Under the pieces are notes generated by a model that was not told the origin of the DNA, did no database searches, and was given only the letters and a program-made list of their open reading frames with translations. Source: Bradyrhizobium sp. Y36 (GTDB lineage: Bacteria > Pseudomonadota > Alphaproteobacteria > Rhizobiales > Xanthobacteraceae). Taken from it: a stretch of DNA of 64,000 nt. The stretch spans positions 186,001 to 250,000 of the forward strand of contig NZ_NWTI01000006.1 of the NCBI RefSeq assembly GCF_002531575.1. Reading direction: 5' to 3'. This document shows, piece by piece, positions 1 through 8,652 of the stretch (positions are counted from its first letter, which is position 1; each line of letters starts with the position of its first letter). The position numbers and the translations under genes are program-made.

Positions 1-603
1 GCCTGGACCGACAAGGCGCGCGAGCTGCCGGGCACGTTCCAGTACGGCCAGGTCATGACCTGGTTGCGCGACCGGCTGCCGAAGGACGCGATCGTCTGCA
101 ACGGCGCCGGCAATTATGCCGGCTGGATCCATCGCCATCATCGCTTCCACAGTTTTGCGGCGCAGCTCGCGCCGACCTCGGGTTCGATGGGTTACGGCGT
201 GCCGGCGGGCGTGCTGGCCAAGCGACAATACCCGGATCGCGTCGTCGTCGCCTTCGCCGGCGACGGCTGCTTCCTGATGAACGGCCAGGAGTTCGCCACC
301 GCCGTGCAGTACGACGCGCCGCTGGTCGTGATCGTCGTCGACAATTCGCAATACGGCACCATCCGCATGCACCAGGAGCGCGATTATCCGGGCCGCGTCG
401 TCGGCACCCAGCTCAAGAACCCGGACTTTGCGATGTACGCCAAGGCATTCGGCGGACATGGCGAGCGCGTCGAGCGCACCGAGGAGTTCGCACCTGCGTT
501 CGAGCGTGCGCTCGCCTCGGGCAAGCCGTCGATCCTCCATTGCATCATCGATCCCCGCGCGATCTCGGTCGGCAAGGATTTTACGCCCGCGGTGAAGGCG
601 TAA
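1..603 (+). CDS. Thiamine-pyrophosphate enzyme, acetolactate synthase-like (C-terminal part)
   Basis: The reading frame is open from the first base, so the N-terminal two thirds lie outside the window and about 200 residues are visible. This is the C-terminal TPP-binding domain of the acetolactate synthase / benzoylformate decarboxylase superfamily. The cofactor motif is clear: GDG at 259-267 (context FAGDGCFLMNGQEF), followed about 25 residues later by VVDN. The family binds TPP and Mg2+ and decarboxylates or ligates 2-oxo acids. The substrate cannot be told from this domain. The stop lies 4 bases before the start of a DadA-like oxidase, so the two are probably co-transcribed, and a role in amino-acid or 2-oxo-acid catabolism is an inference from that. 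Confidence 0.9.
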   Translation, partial: AWTDKARELPGTFQYGQVMTWLRDRLPKDAIVCNGAGNYAGWIHRHHRFHSFAAQLAPTSGSMGYGVPAGVLAKRQYPDRVVVAFAGDGCFLMNGQEFATAVQYDAPLVVIVVDNSQYGTIRMHQERDYPGRVVGTQLKNPDFAMYAKAFGGHGERVERTEEFAPAFERALASGKPSILHCIIDPRAISVGKDFTPAVKA

Positions 604-607
604 GGCG

Positions 608-1873
608 ATGGCAGCGGGTCGCCACGTTGCGATCATCGGCGCCGGCGCGGTCGGCGTCGTCAGCGCCATCGAGGCGCTGCGCGAGGGCCATCGCGTCACC
701 CTGATCGATCCGGGCGAGCCCGGCGGCGAACAGGCGGCGAGCTACGGCAATGCCGGCTGGCTGTCGTCGCATTCGGTGATTCCGCCGGCCGAGCCGGGCA
801 TCTGGAAGAAGGTGCCGGGCTATCTGATGGACCCGCTCGGTCCGCTCGCGATCCGCTGGTCCTATCTGCCGAAGGCGCTGCCCTGGCTGGTCAAGTATCT
901 GCTCTCGGGCTGGACCCCCGCGCGGGTCGAGAAGACAGCGTTTGCGCTGCGCGATCTGCTCAAGGACGCGCCGTTGCTGCACCGGAAGCTCGCGGAGGAA
1001 GCGGGTGTCCCCGAGCTGATCGAACGCAACGGCGTGATGCACGTGTTTCCCTCGCGCGGCAATTTCGACAACGATCTCGGCTGGCGTCTGCGCAAGAAGG
1101 TCGGCGTCGAATGGCTGGAGCTCAGCGCCGACGAGATGCGTCAGCGTGAGCCTGACCTGCATCCGCGCTACACCTTTGGCGTCGTGGTGGAGGAGGCCGG
1201 GCGCTGTCGCGATCCCGGCGCTTATGTTGCAGCGCTCGCCAGTCATGCGATTGCAAGTGGCGTCACTCATGTGCGGGCCAAGGCGACCGGCTTGAGGCTT
1301 GATGGCAACAAGCTCGTGGCCGTTCTCACCGAGACCGGCGAGATCGCCTGCGATGCCGCCGTCGTCGCGGCCGGTGCCCGCTCGAAGCAGCTCACGGCAT
1401 CGATAGGCGATTCCCTGCCGCTGGAGACCGAGCGCGGCTATCACGTGATGATCGAGAATCCGGAGGTCGGTCCGCGCAGCTCGATGATGGCGTCCGACGC
1501 CAAGATGGTGGTGAACTGGACCAACAAGGGCCTGCGCGCCGCCGGCACGGTCGAGATCGCCGGCCTCGAGGCGGCGCCGAACTGGAAACGCGCCGAGATC
1601 CTGCGCGACCATCTCCTCGGCATGTTTCCGAGGCTGCCGAAGGACATTCCGGCCGCGCGCATAAAAACCTGGTTTGGGCATCGGCCGAGCATGCCGGATG
1701 GACGTCCCTGCATCGGCTATGCGCGCGCCTCGCGCGATATCGTCTATGCTTTCGGCCACGGCCATGTCGGCCTGGTCGGCTCGGCCCGTACCGGCCGGCT
1801 CGTCGCGCAGCTCCTCAGCGGCAAGCCGCCCGAGATTCCGCTTCTGCCCTTCGCGCCAGAACGTTTCCTCTGA
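608..1873 (+). CDS. FAD-dependent oxidoreductase, D-amino-acid dehydrogenase (DadA) family
   Basis: This 421-residue protein opens with a Rossmann dinucleotide-binding motif, GAGAVG at residues 11-16. It has the DAO/DadA fold signature through to the C-terminal FGHGHVGLVGSARTG segment that contacts FAD. Members oxidise D-amino acids or related secondary amines to 2-oxo acids, usually passing electrons to the respiratory chain. The gene follows a TPP enzyme by 4 bases and precedes an Asp/Glu racemase-like gene by 9 bases. An operon that racemises, oxidises and then processes an amino-acid-derived 2-oxo acid is plausible. The exact substrate is unknown. Confidence 0.88.
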   Translation: MAAGRHVAIIGAGAVGVVSAIEALREGHRVTLIDPGEPGGEQAASYGNAGWLSSHSVIPPAEPGIWKKVPGYLMDPLGPLAIRWSYLPKALPWLVKYLLSGWTPARVEKTAFALRDLLKDAPLLHRKLAEEAGVPELIERNGVMHVFPSRGNFDNDLGWRLRKKVGVEWLELSADEMRQREPDLHPRYTFGVVVEEAGRCRDPGAYVAALASHAIASGVTHVRAKATGLRLDGNKLVAVLTETGEIACDAAVVAAGARSKQLTASIGDSLPLETERGYHVMIENPEVGPRSSMMASDAKMVVNWTNKGLRAAGTVEIAGLEAAPNWKRAEILRDHLLGMFPRLPKDIPAARIKTWFGHRPSMPDGRPCIGYARASRDIVYAFGHGHVGLVGSARTGRLVAQLLSGKPPEIPLLPFAPERFL

Positions 1874-1882
1874 GGTCGCATC

Positions 1883-2626
1883 ATGACCCATTCAGCCCAT
1901 TCGCCCTCCCGCATCGCCCGTGGCGGCAAGGCCATCTATGGTGCGCCGCTCGGCATCCTGATGCTGGAAGCGCGCTTTCCCCGCATTCCCGGCGACATGG
2001 GCAACGGCACGACCTGGCCGTTTCCCGTGCTCTATCGCGTGGTGAGCGGCGCCTCGCCCGAGAAGGTGGTGCTGAAGGGCGCGGCGGGACTGCTCCCCGA
2101 CTTCATCGATGCGGCCAAGGATCTGGTGCGGCTCGGGGCCGAAGCCATCACCACCAATTGCGGGTTTCTGTCGTTGTTCCAGAAAGAGATCGCCGCCGCC
2201 GTCGGCGTGCCCGTTGCGACGTCGTCGCTGATGCAGGTGCCGTGGGTGCAGGCGACGCTGCCGCCGGGCAAGCGCGTCGGCCTCGTCACGGTATCGGGCT
2301 CGACCTTGACGCCGGCCCATCTCGAAGGCGCCGGTGTGCCGCTCGACACGCCGCTGGTCGGCACCGAGAACGGCAAGGAGTTCTTTCGCGTGCTGATCAA
2401 GGCCGAGAAGGACGACATGGACATCGCGCAGGCCGAGCGTGACGTGGTCGAGGCCGGCAAGGAGCTCGTCGCCAAAAACCCCGACGTCGGCGCCATCGTG
2501 CTCGAATGCACCAACATGCCGCCCTATGCGGCCGCGCTTCAGGCCGAGGTCGGGCTGCCCGTTTATGACATCTATTCCATGATCACGTGGTTTCATGCCG
2601 GACTGCGGCCGCGCGCCTTTGCTTGA
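1883..2626 (+). CDS. Aspartate/glutamate racemase family protein
   Basis: The 247-residue protein belongs to the Asp/Glu/hydantoin racemase superfamily. It carries the two cysteine motifs expected of a cofactor-independent two-base racemase or a maleate-isomerase-type enzyme: TTNCGFL with Cys93 and LECTNMPPY with Cys209. It starts 9 bases after the DadA-like gene and ends the three-gene run. The family also includes hydantoin racemases and arylmalonate decarboxylases, so only the fold and the catalytic cysteines are supported, not the substrate. The pairing with a D-amino-acid oxidase is consistent with amino-acid racemisation. Confidence 0.85.
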   Translation: MTHSAHSPSRIARGGKAIYGAPLGILMLEARFPRIPGDMGNGTTWPFPVLYRVVSGASPEKVVLKGAAGLLPDFIDAAKDLVRLGAEAITTNCGFLSLFQKEIAAAVGVPVATSSLMQVPWVQATLPPGKRVGLVTVSGSTLTPAHLEGAGVPLDTPLVGTENGKEFFRVLIKAEKDDMDIAQAERDVVEAGKELVAKNPDVGAIVLECTNMPPYAAALQAEVGLPVYDIYSMITWFHAGLRPRAFA

Positions 2627-2727
2627 TTCCGATCGCCGCAAAGGCTTGAACAACCTGTGCTGGATGTCTCCGGCGCATTGCTATCGCCCGCGGCCCCGTT
2701 ATATTCGCTTGAGCACAATTGCAGCTG

Positions 2728-3429
2728 ATGAAGAGCAACGTGGAACTGGCTTCCGACAGCATCGTCGATCGCGTCTATGAACAGCTCAAGGCGATGGCCG
2801 TGACTTATGCGTTCAAGCCGGGCGAGCGGCTCAACGAAGGCGAGCTGGCCAAGCGGCTCGGCGTCAGCCGCACGCCGCTGCGCGAAGCGCTCAACCGGCT
2901 CAACACCGAAGGCTTCCTGCGCTTCACGGCGGGCAAGGGCTTCTTCTGCCGCGAGCTCGACGCGCAGGAGATCTTCGATCTCTACGAGCTGCGCAAGTCG
3001 ATCGAGGTCGCATCCGTCCGCCTCGCCATCAAGCGCGCCAAGGACGAAGACATCGATGCACTGCTGAAATTCCTCGAAGCCACCGGTCCCGATCCCGGCG
3101 AACGCTCCTCGCTGGAGCAGGTCGAACTCGACGAGACCTTTCACGAACGGCTGATGGCGATGTCGAACAATTCAGAGATGCTGCGGGTCTTGCGCAACGT
3201 CAACGCCCGCATCCGCTTCGTGCGCTGGATCGACATGGACCGCGTCAACCGCTCCAACACGCAAGGCGAGCACCGCGCCGTGCTCGAAGGCCTCAAGGCG
3301 CGCGACGAGGGGACATGTGTCTCCGTGCTGGAAAAGCACATCGACCGCCGCCTCGACCGCATCACCGCCGCGATCAAGGAAGGCTACGCGCAGATCTACA
3401 TGCCGGCGGCAAAGTCGGCAGCGAATTGA
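2728..3429 (+). CDS. GntR-family transcriptional regulator, FadR/FCD subfamily
   Basis: An N-terminal winged helix (KRLGVSRTPLREALNRLNTEGF, given here as KRLGVSRTPLREAL and NRLNTEGF) matches the GntR signature. The C-terminal all-helical FCD ligand domain contains DETFHERL, a typical metal- or acid-binding segment. I prefer the ATG at 2728; an in-frame TTG lies 9 bases upstream and no strong ribosome site separates them. FCD regulators usually respond to carboxylic acids and control neighbouring catabolic genes. The gene lies between the racemase run and an SDR gene that starts 38 bases downstream, so either could be the target. About 233 residues. Confidence 0.9.
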   Translation: MKSNVELASDSIVDRVYEQLKAMAVTYAFKPGERLNEGELAKRLGVSRTPLREALNRLNTEGFLRFTAGKGFFCRELDAQEIFDLYELRKSIEVASVRLAIKRAKDEDIDALLKFLEATGPDPGERSSLEQVELDETFHERLMAMSNNSEMLRVLRNVNARIRFVRWIDMDRVNRSNTQGEHRAVLEGLKARDEGTCVSVLEKHIDRRLDRITAAIKEGYAQIYMPAAKSAAN

Positions 3430-3467
3430 GCCCTGACCCGGCGTGGTGGTTTGAAGGAGGCGTAAAC

Positions 3468-4247
3468 ATGAAGCTCGAGGGTAAGGTCGCCGCCATCACC
3501 GGCGCCGCGCGCGGCATCGGCAAGGCCTGCGCGAAGAGATTTCTGGACGACGGCGTCAAGGTCGTGATCTCGGACGTCGATGCCGAGGGCCTCGCCGCCA
3601 CGGCCGCGGAGCTCGGGCGTCCCGATGCCTTGCGTGCCGTCGTCGGCAATGTCGCCAAGCGTGCTGATGTGGACCAGCTCGTTGCCACCGCCGTGACGGA
3701 ATTCGGCCGGCTCGACATCATGGTCAACAATGCCGGCGTCGCCCGCAACCGGGACATCCTCGAGATCACCGAAGAGGAATTCGACGAGATCATCGGCATC
3801 AACCTGAAGGGCGCGTTCTTCGGTGTGCAGGCGGCGGCGAAGCAGATGATCGCGCAAGGTGGCGGCGGGGTCATCATCAACATGTCCTCGGTGAACGCGC
3901 TGCTGGCGATTCCGGCGCTTGCGACCTACGCGATGTCCAAGGGCGGCATGAAGCAGCTCACCTCGGTCGCCGCCGTCGCACTTGCCCCGCACAACATCCG
4001 CGTCGTCGCGGTCGGGCCAGGCACGATCCTGACCGACATGGTGGCGTCGTCGATCTACACGTCAGAGGACGCCCGCAAGACCGTGATGTCGCGCACGCCG
4101 GCGGGCCGCGGCGGCGAGCCGAGCGAGGTGGCGTCCGTCGTGGCGTTCCTGGCGAGCGACGATGCGTCCTACATCACGGGCCAGACGATCTATCCGGATG
4201 GTGGCCGGCTGATTCTGAATTACACGGTGCCGGTGAAGGACAAGTAG
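3468..4247 (+). CDS. Short-chain dehydrogenase/reductase (SDR family)
   Basis: This 259-residue classical SDR has all key motifs. The cofactor motif TGAARGIG is near the N-terminus, NNAG follows, and the catalytic Ser (MSSVNA) stands ahead of YAMSK. The C-terminal GQTIYPDGG is typical of FabG-like members. The start at 3468 is supported by a strong ribosome site, GAAGGAGG, at 3453-3460. A longer in-frame reading from 3315 runs inside the preceding gntR gene and is not believable. The enzyme reduces or oxidises a carbonyl/alcohol with NAD(P). The substrate is unknown, and the GntR regulator just upstream may control it. Confidence 0.92.
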   Translation: MKLEGKVAAITGAARGIGKACAKRFLDDGVKVVISDVDAEGLAATAAELGRPDALRAVVGNVAKRADVDQLVATAVTEFGRLDIMVNNAGVARNRDILEITEEEFDEIIGINLKGAFFGVQAAAKQMIAQGGGGVIINMSSVNALLAIPALATYAMSKGGMKQLTSVAAVALAPHNIRVVAVGPGTILTDMVASSIYTSEDARKTVMSRTPAGRGGEPSEVASVVAFLASDDASYITGQTIYPDGGRLILNYTVPVKDK

Positions 4248-4274
4248 GGCCCCTGAGGCCGCTCCACATTCGGT

Positions 4275-4373
4275 GTCATCGCCCGCGAAGGCGGGCGATC
4301 CAGTACTCCGTGACGGTCGTGATAGAACCGATAGGCCGCGGCGTACTGGATGCCCCGCCTTCGCGGGGCATGA
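4275..4373. repeat. Dispersed palindromic repeat, CCCGCGAAGGCGGG type
   Basis: The two arms, 4275-4305 and 4342-4373, are imperfect reverse complements. Each carries its own inner hairpin (CCCGCGAAGGCGGG and CCCCGCCTTCGCGGGG) and a shared TCCAGTAC/GTACTGGA flank. It occupies the gap between two convergent genes, where it could terminate transcription from both sides. From memory, this element type is abundant between genes in Bradyrhizobium and relatives. Only one copy is in the window. Confidence 0.75.
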
Positions 4374-4402
4374 CAGCGGTGTTGTGTTGGGCTGTGAAGC
4401 CC

Positions 4403-5197
4403 TCACTCCGCCGCAACCGTCATCCCATGGCCCAGCCGCTTCGAGATGCCGCCGGCGCAGTCGCGCAAGGCGAGCGCGATCGGGCTGTCCCAGCGCGCAT
4501 CGAACGTGCCTTCGGGCCCCATCGCGGTGATCACCAGTGCGACGTGGCCGGAATGATCGAACACCGGCGCGGAGAACGCATTGACGCCGGGCAGGGGATC
4601 GCCGAGCGCGCGGGCGAGGCCGTGCTTGCGAACCTCGGTCAGCATCTCCGCAACCTTGGCGCCCTTCACGGCGCGCTTGGGGTTGTAGCCGACGCCATGG
4701 CGGTCGAGGCCGCTCTCGAGCGCGGCGTTGATCGTCTTCTCCGGCAGGAAGGCCGCAAACGCCCGGCCGGTCGCGGTCTCCAGCAGCGCCATCACCGAGC
4801 CGGCGCGCATGACGATGTGCACCGGTTGGGCGGGTTCTTCGAGCTGGACCACGGTCGGCCCGTGCGTGCCCCAGACCGCGAGCGAGACTGCATGTCCGAT
4901 CTGGCTCGCGAGCGCGGCGATCTTCGGCCTTGCGATGCGCACGCCGGAGAGCCGGCGCAGGCTGATCAGGCCGAGCTCCAGCGCCAGCGCGCCGATCTCG
5001 TAACGGCCGGTGGTCTCGTCCTGCTCGATCAGGCCGATGCGGGAGAAGCTGGCGAGATAAGGGTGCGCCTTGGCCGGCGTCATGCCGGCCTCGCGCGCGA
5101 GATCGCGCAGCATCATCGGCTCGCCGCTGCGGGCAAGCGCCCGGAGCAGTTCTCCGCCGACCTCGATCGACTGGATGCCGCGGCTCTCTCTCTTCAT
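4403..5197 (-). CDS. IclR-family transcriptional regulator
   Basis: The 264-residue protein has the IclR layout: an N-terminal winged helix (residues about 8-70, with LRDLAREAGMTPAKAHPYL as recognition region) and a C-terminal GAF-like effector domain ending near GHGMTV. It is transcribed in the same direction as the flavoprotein and the ABC binding protein upstream on this strand. It is separated from the flavoprotein by a 77-base gap filled with a palindromic repeat, so it may have its own promoter. IclR proteins normally control catabolic genes beside them; the 5275-8231 genes are the likely target. Confidence 0.88.
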   Translation of the reverse strand: MKRESRGIQSIEVGGELLRALARSGEPMMLRDLAREAGMTPAKAHPYLASFSRIGLIEQDETTGRYEIGALALELGLISLRRLSGVRIARPKIAALASQIGHAVSLAVWGTHGPTVVQLEEPAQPVHIVMRAGSVMALLETATGRAFAAFLPEKTINAALESGLDRHGVGYNPKRAVKGAKVAEMLTEVRKHGLARALGDPLPGVNAFSAPVFDHSGHVALVITAMGPEGTFDARWDSPIALALRDCAGGISKRLGHGMTVAAE

Positions 5198-5226
5198 GCG
5201 CCTCCGATGCGCCTGCGCTTTCGTTT

Positions 5227-5275
5227 GAGCATGATCTTTCCGGAAAACCGCTGCACACTTTTCCGGATCATGCTC
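5227..5275. repeat. Dispersed 49-bp palindrome, GAGCATGATC element (copy 1)
   Basis: Arms GAGCATGATC (5227-5236) and GATCATGCTC (5266-5275) are perfect reverse complements. Inside them CGGAAAA (5241-5247) pairs with TTTTCCG (5259-5265). The element abuts the stop codon of the flavoprotein gene. A second copy of the same family lies at 23587-23634, so this is a genuine dispersed element and not just a terminator. It could still work as a terminator for the flavoprotein gene. Confidence 0.85.
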
Positions 5276-7008
5276 TACGCCGCGTCGCGCTTTTCGGCGC
5301 TGTCGGCGAGATGACGGCCGGCAATGTAGCCGAAGGTCAGCGCCGGCCCAAGCGTGATGCCGGCGCCGGGATAATTGCCGCCCATGATGCTCGCCATATC
5401 GTTGCCGGCGGCATAGAGGCCGGGAATGACCCGGCCCTCGGCATCGAGCGCCCGCGCGTTCGCGTCGGTGACGATGCCGGCATAGGTGCCGAGATCGCCG
5501 ATCACCATCTTGATGGCGTAGAACGGCCCGTTCTCGATCGGCGCGATGCAGGGATTGGGGCCGTGCGTGGCGTCACCCTGGTAGCGATTATAGGCCTTCG
5601 AGCCCTTGCCGAAGGCCGCGTCATGGCCTTGCGGCGCGGTGGCATTGAACTGCTTGACCGTCTCGGCGAAGGATTGGGCATCGATGCCGGCCTTCGCCGC
5701 CAGCGCCTCCAGCGTATCGCCGCGCATGAGATAGCCGGTATTGAGGTGGTGACCGAGCGGCATCGGGAAGGGCGGCACGCAACCGAGCCCGTATTTGCGC
5801 AGCGTCTTGTGATCGCAGACGAGATAGGCCGCGATCTCCTCGCCGGGCTTTGCGGCCTTGATCATGGCCTGGACGAAATCGTGATAGGAATTTCCCTCAT
5901 TGGCAAAGCGCTTGCCATCGCGCATCACCGCGATCACGCCGGGCTTGGCGCGGTCGATGAAGTGCGGCATCACGCCCTTCGAGCCGTCCTTGCGCGTCGT
6001 CAGCGACACCGGCACCCAGGCCGCCGCGTTCGGCAGGCGGTCTTCGACGTGCCCGCCGGCGCGCTCGGCAAGGCGCAATCCATCCCCGGTGTTGCCGGTC
6101 GGCCCCGGCGAATAATGCTCAACGCCGGTCGGTGCGTGCGGAAACATCTTTCTGCGCCGCTCGACGTCATGCGGGAAGCCGCCGCAGGCGAGCACGACGC
6201 CCTGGCGCGCCCTGACGCGGACGTCGCGTCCCTCGCGCGACACGATCGCGCCGGTAACGGCGCCGTTCTCGACCGTCAGCTCGCGCACCGGCGAAGACAG
6301 CCACATCGGAATCTTCAGATCGAGCGCGGATTTGGCCAGGCGCCCGGCCAGCGCATTGCCGTTGGTCAGCGTCATGCCGCGGCCATGGCGCAGCACGTCC
6401 ATCAGGTGCCGCGACAGGCGCTTGGCGACGTAGACCGCCGAGGTCAGCGACTTCGTCACCCGCATGAAATGGATGATCTCCTTGCCGCTTCCCAGCATCA
6501 TGCCGAACACGGTGAGCTCGGGCAGCGGCATGCCCAGCGACTTGATGAGGTCGCCGAGCTCGCGGCCGTCGAACGGGCGCGTCACCATGGAGCGGCCGCC
6601 CTGCGCGCCGCCCGGAGCCTCCGCGTGATAGTCCGGAAATACCAGCGGCATGTCGAAGCGCAGCGCGGTGTTGGTGGTGAAGAAATCGACCGCCTCGGGA
6701 CCGGCGCTGAGGAAGGCGTCGACACGTGCGGCATCAAAATTGTTGCCGGCTTCATGCCGCAGATATGTGCGGGCCTGCTCCGGCGTCTCCGCGATGCCAT
6801 AGGCCTTCGCCAGCGACGTGCCGGGAATCCAGAGCCAGCCGCCGGAGCGGGCGGTGGTGCCGCCGAAGCGCGGCTCCTTCTCGACGATCAATACGTCGAG
6901 GCCGCGATGGCGCGCGGTAATCGCGGCCGACATGCCGGAACAGCCGGATCCGGCAACGAGCACGTCGCACTCGTAGGTCTCAATTGCGCTATGCTCGTTG
7001 CCGGTCAT
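5275..7008 (-). CDS. FAD-dependent oxidoreductase, fumarate reductase / 3-ketosteroid dehydrogenase-like
   Basis: The 577-residue flavoprotein starts with an ADP-binding GSGCSG motif (residues 20-25) and ends with the family's C-terminal FAD contact, GLYAAGNDMASIMGGNYPG. The arrangement matches the FrdA / KstD superfamily of dehydrogenases, which oxidise or reduce C-C bonds next to a carbonyl or carboxylate. No signal peptide is visible, so it is probably cytoplasmic. It starts 8 bases after the stop of the ABC solute-binding protein gene, which suggests the transported compound is its substrate or a precursor. Fumarate reductase proper is unlikely because no partner subunits are present. Confidence 0.85.
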   Translation of the reverse strand: MTGNEHSAIETYECDVLVAGSGCSGMSAAITARHRGLDVLIVEKEPRFGGTTARSGGWLWIPGTSLAKAYGIAETPEQARTYLRHEAGNNFDAARVDAFLSAGPEAVDFFTTNTALRFDMPLVFPDYHAEAPGGAQGGRSMVTRPFDGRELGDLIKSLGMPLPELTVFGMMLGSGKEIIHFMRVTKSLTSAVYVAKRLSRHLMDVLRHGRGMTLTNGNALAGRLAKSALDLKIPMWLSSPVRELTVENGAVTGAIVSREGRDVRVRARQGVVLACGGFPHDVERRRKMFPHAPTGVEHYSPGPTGNTGDGLRLAERAGGHVEDRLPNAAAWVPVSLTTRKDGSKGVMPHFIDRAKPGVIAVMRDGKRFANEGNSYHDFVQAMIKAAKPGEEIAAYLVCDHKTLRKYGLGCVPPFPMPLGHHLNTGYLMRGDTLEALAAKAGIDAQSFAETVKQFNATAPQGHDAAFGKGSKAYNRYQGDATHGPNPCIAPIENGPFYAIKMVIGDLGTYAGIVTDANARALDAEGRVIPGLYAAGNDMASIMGGNYPGAGITLGPALTFGYIAGRHLADSAEKRDAA

Positions 7009-7016
7009 CGTTCACC

Positions 7017-8231
7017 TCACTTCTTCAAGAGCGGGCATTTGGACTCGGAAACCGGGCGGAAGGCGTCCTCGCCCTTCACGGTCTTGACGATATCCAGATA
7101 GTCCCACGGCTCCTTCGACTGCTCGGGCGCCTTCACCTTGGCGAGATACATGTCGCGGATCACGCGGCCGTCCTCGCGCAGCTTGCCGCCGTGGACGAAT
7201 GTATCCTCGATCGGCAGCTCGCGCATCCTGGCCATCACCTTGGCCGGATCGTCGGTGCCTGCGGCCTTGATCGCCTTCAGATAATGCAGCACCGAGCCGT
7301 AGACGCCGGTCTGGATCATGGTCGGCATCACCTTGGTGCGCTCGTAGAACTTCTTGGACCAGGCGCGCGTCGCCTCGTCCATGTTCCAGTACGACGCCGT
7401 CGTCATGTAGGTGCCCTGCGCGGCCTTGAGGCCGACCGCGTGCACATCGGTGTCGAACATCAGCAGGCCGACCAGCTTCTGGCCGCCCTGGACCAGGCCG
7501 AACTCGCCGGATTGCTTGATCGCGTTGTCGGTGTCCTGGCCGGCATTGGCGAAGGCGACCACGTCGGCCTTGGAGCTCTGCGCCTGCAGCGCGAAGGAGG
7601 AGAAGTCCGCGGTGTTGGTCGGATGCTTGACGCCGCCGAGCACCTTGCCGCCCATCTCGTTGATGAAGCGCGTTGCGTCCTTCTCGAGCTGTTGGCCGAA
7701 GGCGTAGTCGGCCGTGATGAAGTACCAGGACTTGCCGCCTTCCTTGATCACGGCGGAGGCGGTCACCTTCGACAGCGCGTAGGTGTCGTAGGTGAAATGC
7801 ACGGTGTTGGGGCTGCACAGCTCGTCGGTCAGCGAGCTCGCGCCGGGGCCGGAGAGCAGGGCGATCTTGTTGCGCTCGCGCACCATGTTGTGCACGGCGA
7901 TCGCGATGCCGGAATTGGGGATGTCGACGACGGCGTCGACCTTGCCGTTGTCGAACCAGCCGCGCACGATCTGCACGCCGACGTCGGTCTTCATCTGGTG
8001 GTCGGCGCTGATGATCTCGATCGGCTTGCCGAGCACGGTCGGCCCGAATTCCTCTACCGCCATCTTCGCGGCCTCGACCGAGCCCGGTCCCGAATTGTCG
8101 CGGCCCCAGCTCGACAAATCCGTCAGCACGCCGATCCGCACTGCGTCGTCGGAGACTTGCGCGGTGGCGGCAGTGGTCGAGGCAGTCGAAGTCATGGCCG
8201 CGAGCATGGCGCAGGCCAAAAACCCTCTCAT
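7017..8231 (-). CDS. ABC transporter substrate-binding protein, branched-chain amino acid type
   Basis: The 404-residue periplasmic protein has a signal peptide (about 24 residues, ending ATAQ) and the type I periplasmic-binding fold of the LivJ/LivK family, beginning VRIGVLTDLSSWGRD. No permease or ATPase genes accompany it here, so it is an orphan binding protein that must share membrane components encoded elsewhere. It leads an apparent operon with a KstD-like flavoprotein. In rhizobia such binding proteins often carry aromatic or carboxylic compounds, not only amino acids, so the ligand is open. A promoter with an inverted repeat lies directly upstream. Confidence 0.88.
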   Translation of the reverse strand: MRGFLACAMLAAMTSTASTTAATAQVSDDAVRIGVLTDLSSWGRDNSGPGSVEAAKMAVEEFGPTVLGKPIEIISADHQMKTDVGVQIVRGWFDNGKVDAVVDIPNSGIAIAVHNMVRERNKIALLSGPGASSLTDELCSPNTVHFTYDTYALSKVTASAVIKEGGKSWYFITADYAFGQQLEKDATRFINEMGGKVLGGVKHPTNTADFSSFALQAQSSKADVVAFANAGQDTDNAIKQSGEFGLVQGGQKLVGLLMFDTDVHAVGLKAAQGTYMTTASYWNMDEATRAWSKKFYERTKVMPTMIQTGVYGSVLHYLKAIKAAGTDDPAKVMARMRELPIEDTFVHGGKLREDGRVIRDMYLAKVKAPEQSKEPWDYLDIVKTVKGEDAFRPVSESKCPLLKK

Positions 8232-8284
8232 GGTTGTTTCCTCTGTTTTATTGGCCGCATGGCGCGGCTTGATGGAGCAGAGGT

Positions 8285-8314
8285 AAATTAGATATCAACG
8301 AACTAATTTGTCAA
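8285..8314 (-). promoter_or_regulatory. Promoter with overlapping inverted repeat ahead of the ABC binding-protein gene
   Basis: On the minus strand TTGACA (8314-8309) is followed after exactly 17 bases by CTAATT (8291-8286), a good sigma-70 promoter for this group, 55 bases upstream of the start codon. An inverted repeat AAATTAG (8285-8291) / CTAATTT (8303-8309) covers the -10 and touches the -35, a typical repressor position. The IclR protein encoded at the end of this strand's gene run is a candidate regulator; this is inference. Confidence 0.5.
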
Positions 8315-8544
8315 TAACGAATAGCTGGAGGAGCGGGTTTCCGGAAGTCGCCAAGGCGTTGGCATCGCACTCTCGCTCGTCACGATCGTCGCGACATTGG
8401 CGACGCCGGAGACGGCGTGGAACGCGCTGCGATCCTGAAGACTGGTGCCCGGCCCCAGGGGCGGGGAACTGGATTTTTTTCTGGTCGGCCCCTTGAAAGC
8501 TATTGCCGATTTTCTAAGTCGTTTTTCGCCGCGAGAGCGGTGTG

Positions 8545-8652
8545 CCGGACGCCAGATCGGGTCCGGTACGGGCGCCGGGCCGGTCTTCGGACCCCGTCTG
8601 ATACCCTGTCCTGCGCTCCTTCGTATCCATCTTGCTCTCAGGAGGACTTGGT
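8545..8652 (+). promoter_or_regulatory. ROSE-type RNA thermometer in the hsp20 leader
   Basis: Three hairpins lie ahead of the hsp20 start. The first is CCGGAC/GTCCGG (8545-8550 with 8561-8566). The second is GGTC-TTCG-GACC (8582-8593). The decisive third pairs TCTTGCT (8630-8636) with AGGAGGA (8640-8646) over a 3-base loop, burying the ribosome site. In that helix G8634 faces G8642, the G-G mismatch known from ROSE elements, and TTGCT is the conserved ROSE core. ROSE elements melt on heat shock and free the Shine-Dalgarno sequence. CTTGAAA at 8492-8498 may be part of the promoter. Confidence 0.75.

Noticed and set aside
8464..8490. GGAAC upstream of hsp20 as an EcfG promoter
   Set aside because: After 16-17 bases the sequence reads CGGC or GGCC, not CGTT; hsp20 control is better explained by the ROSE element.
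8632..8652. Earlier start codon for hsp20 at 8632
   Set aside because: It lies within the ROSE hairpin and adds seven residues unlike the family; the ribosome site fits the ATG at 8653.
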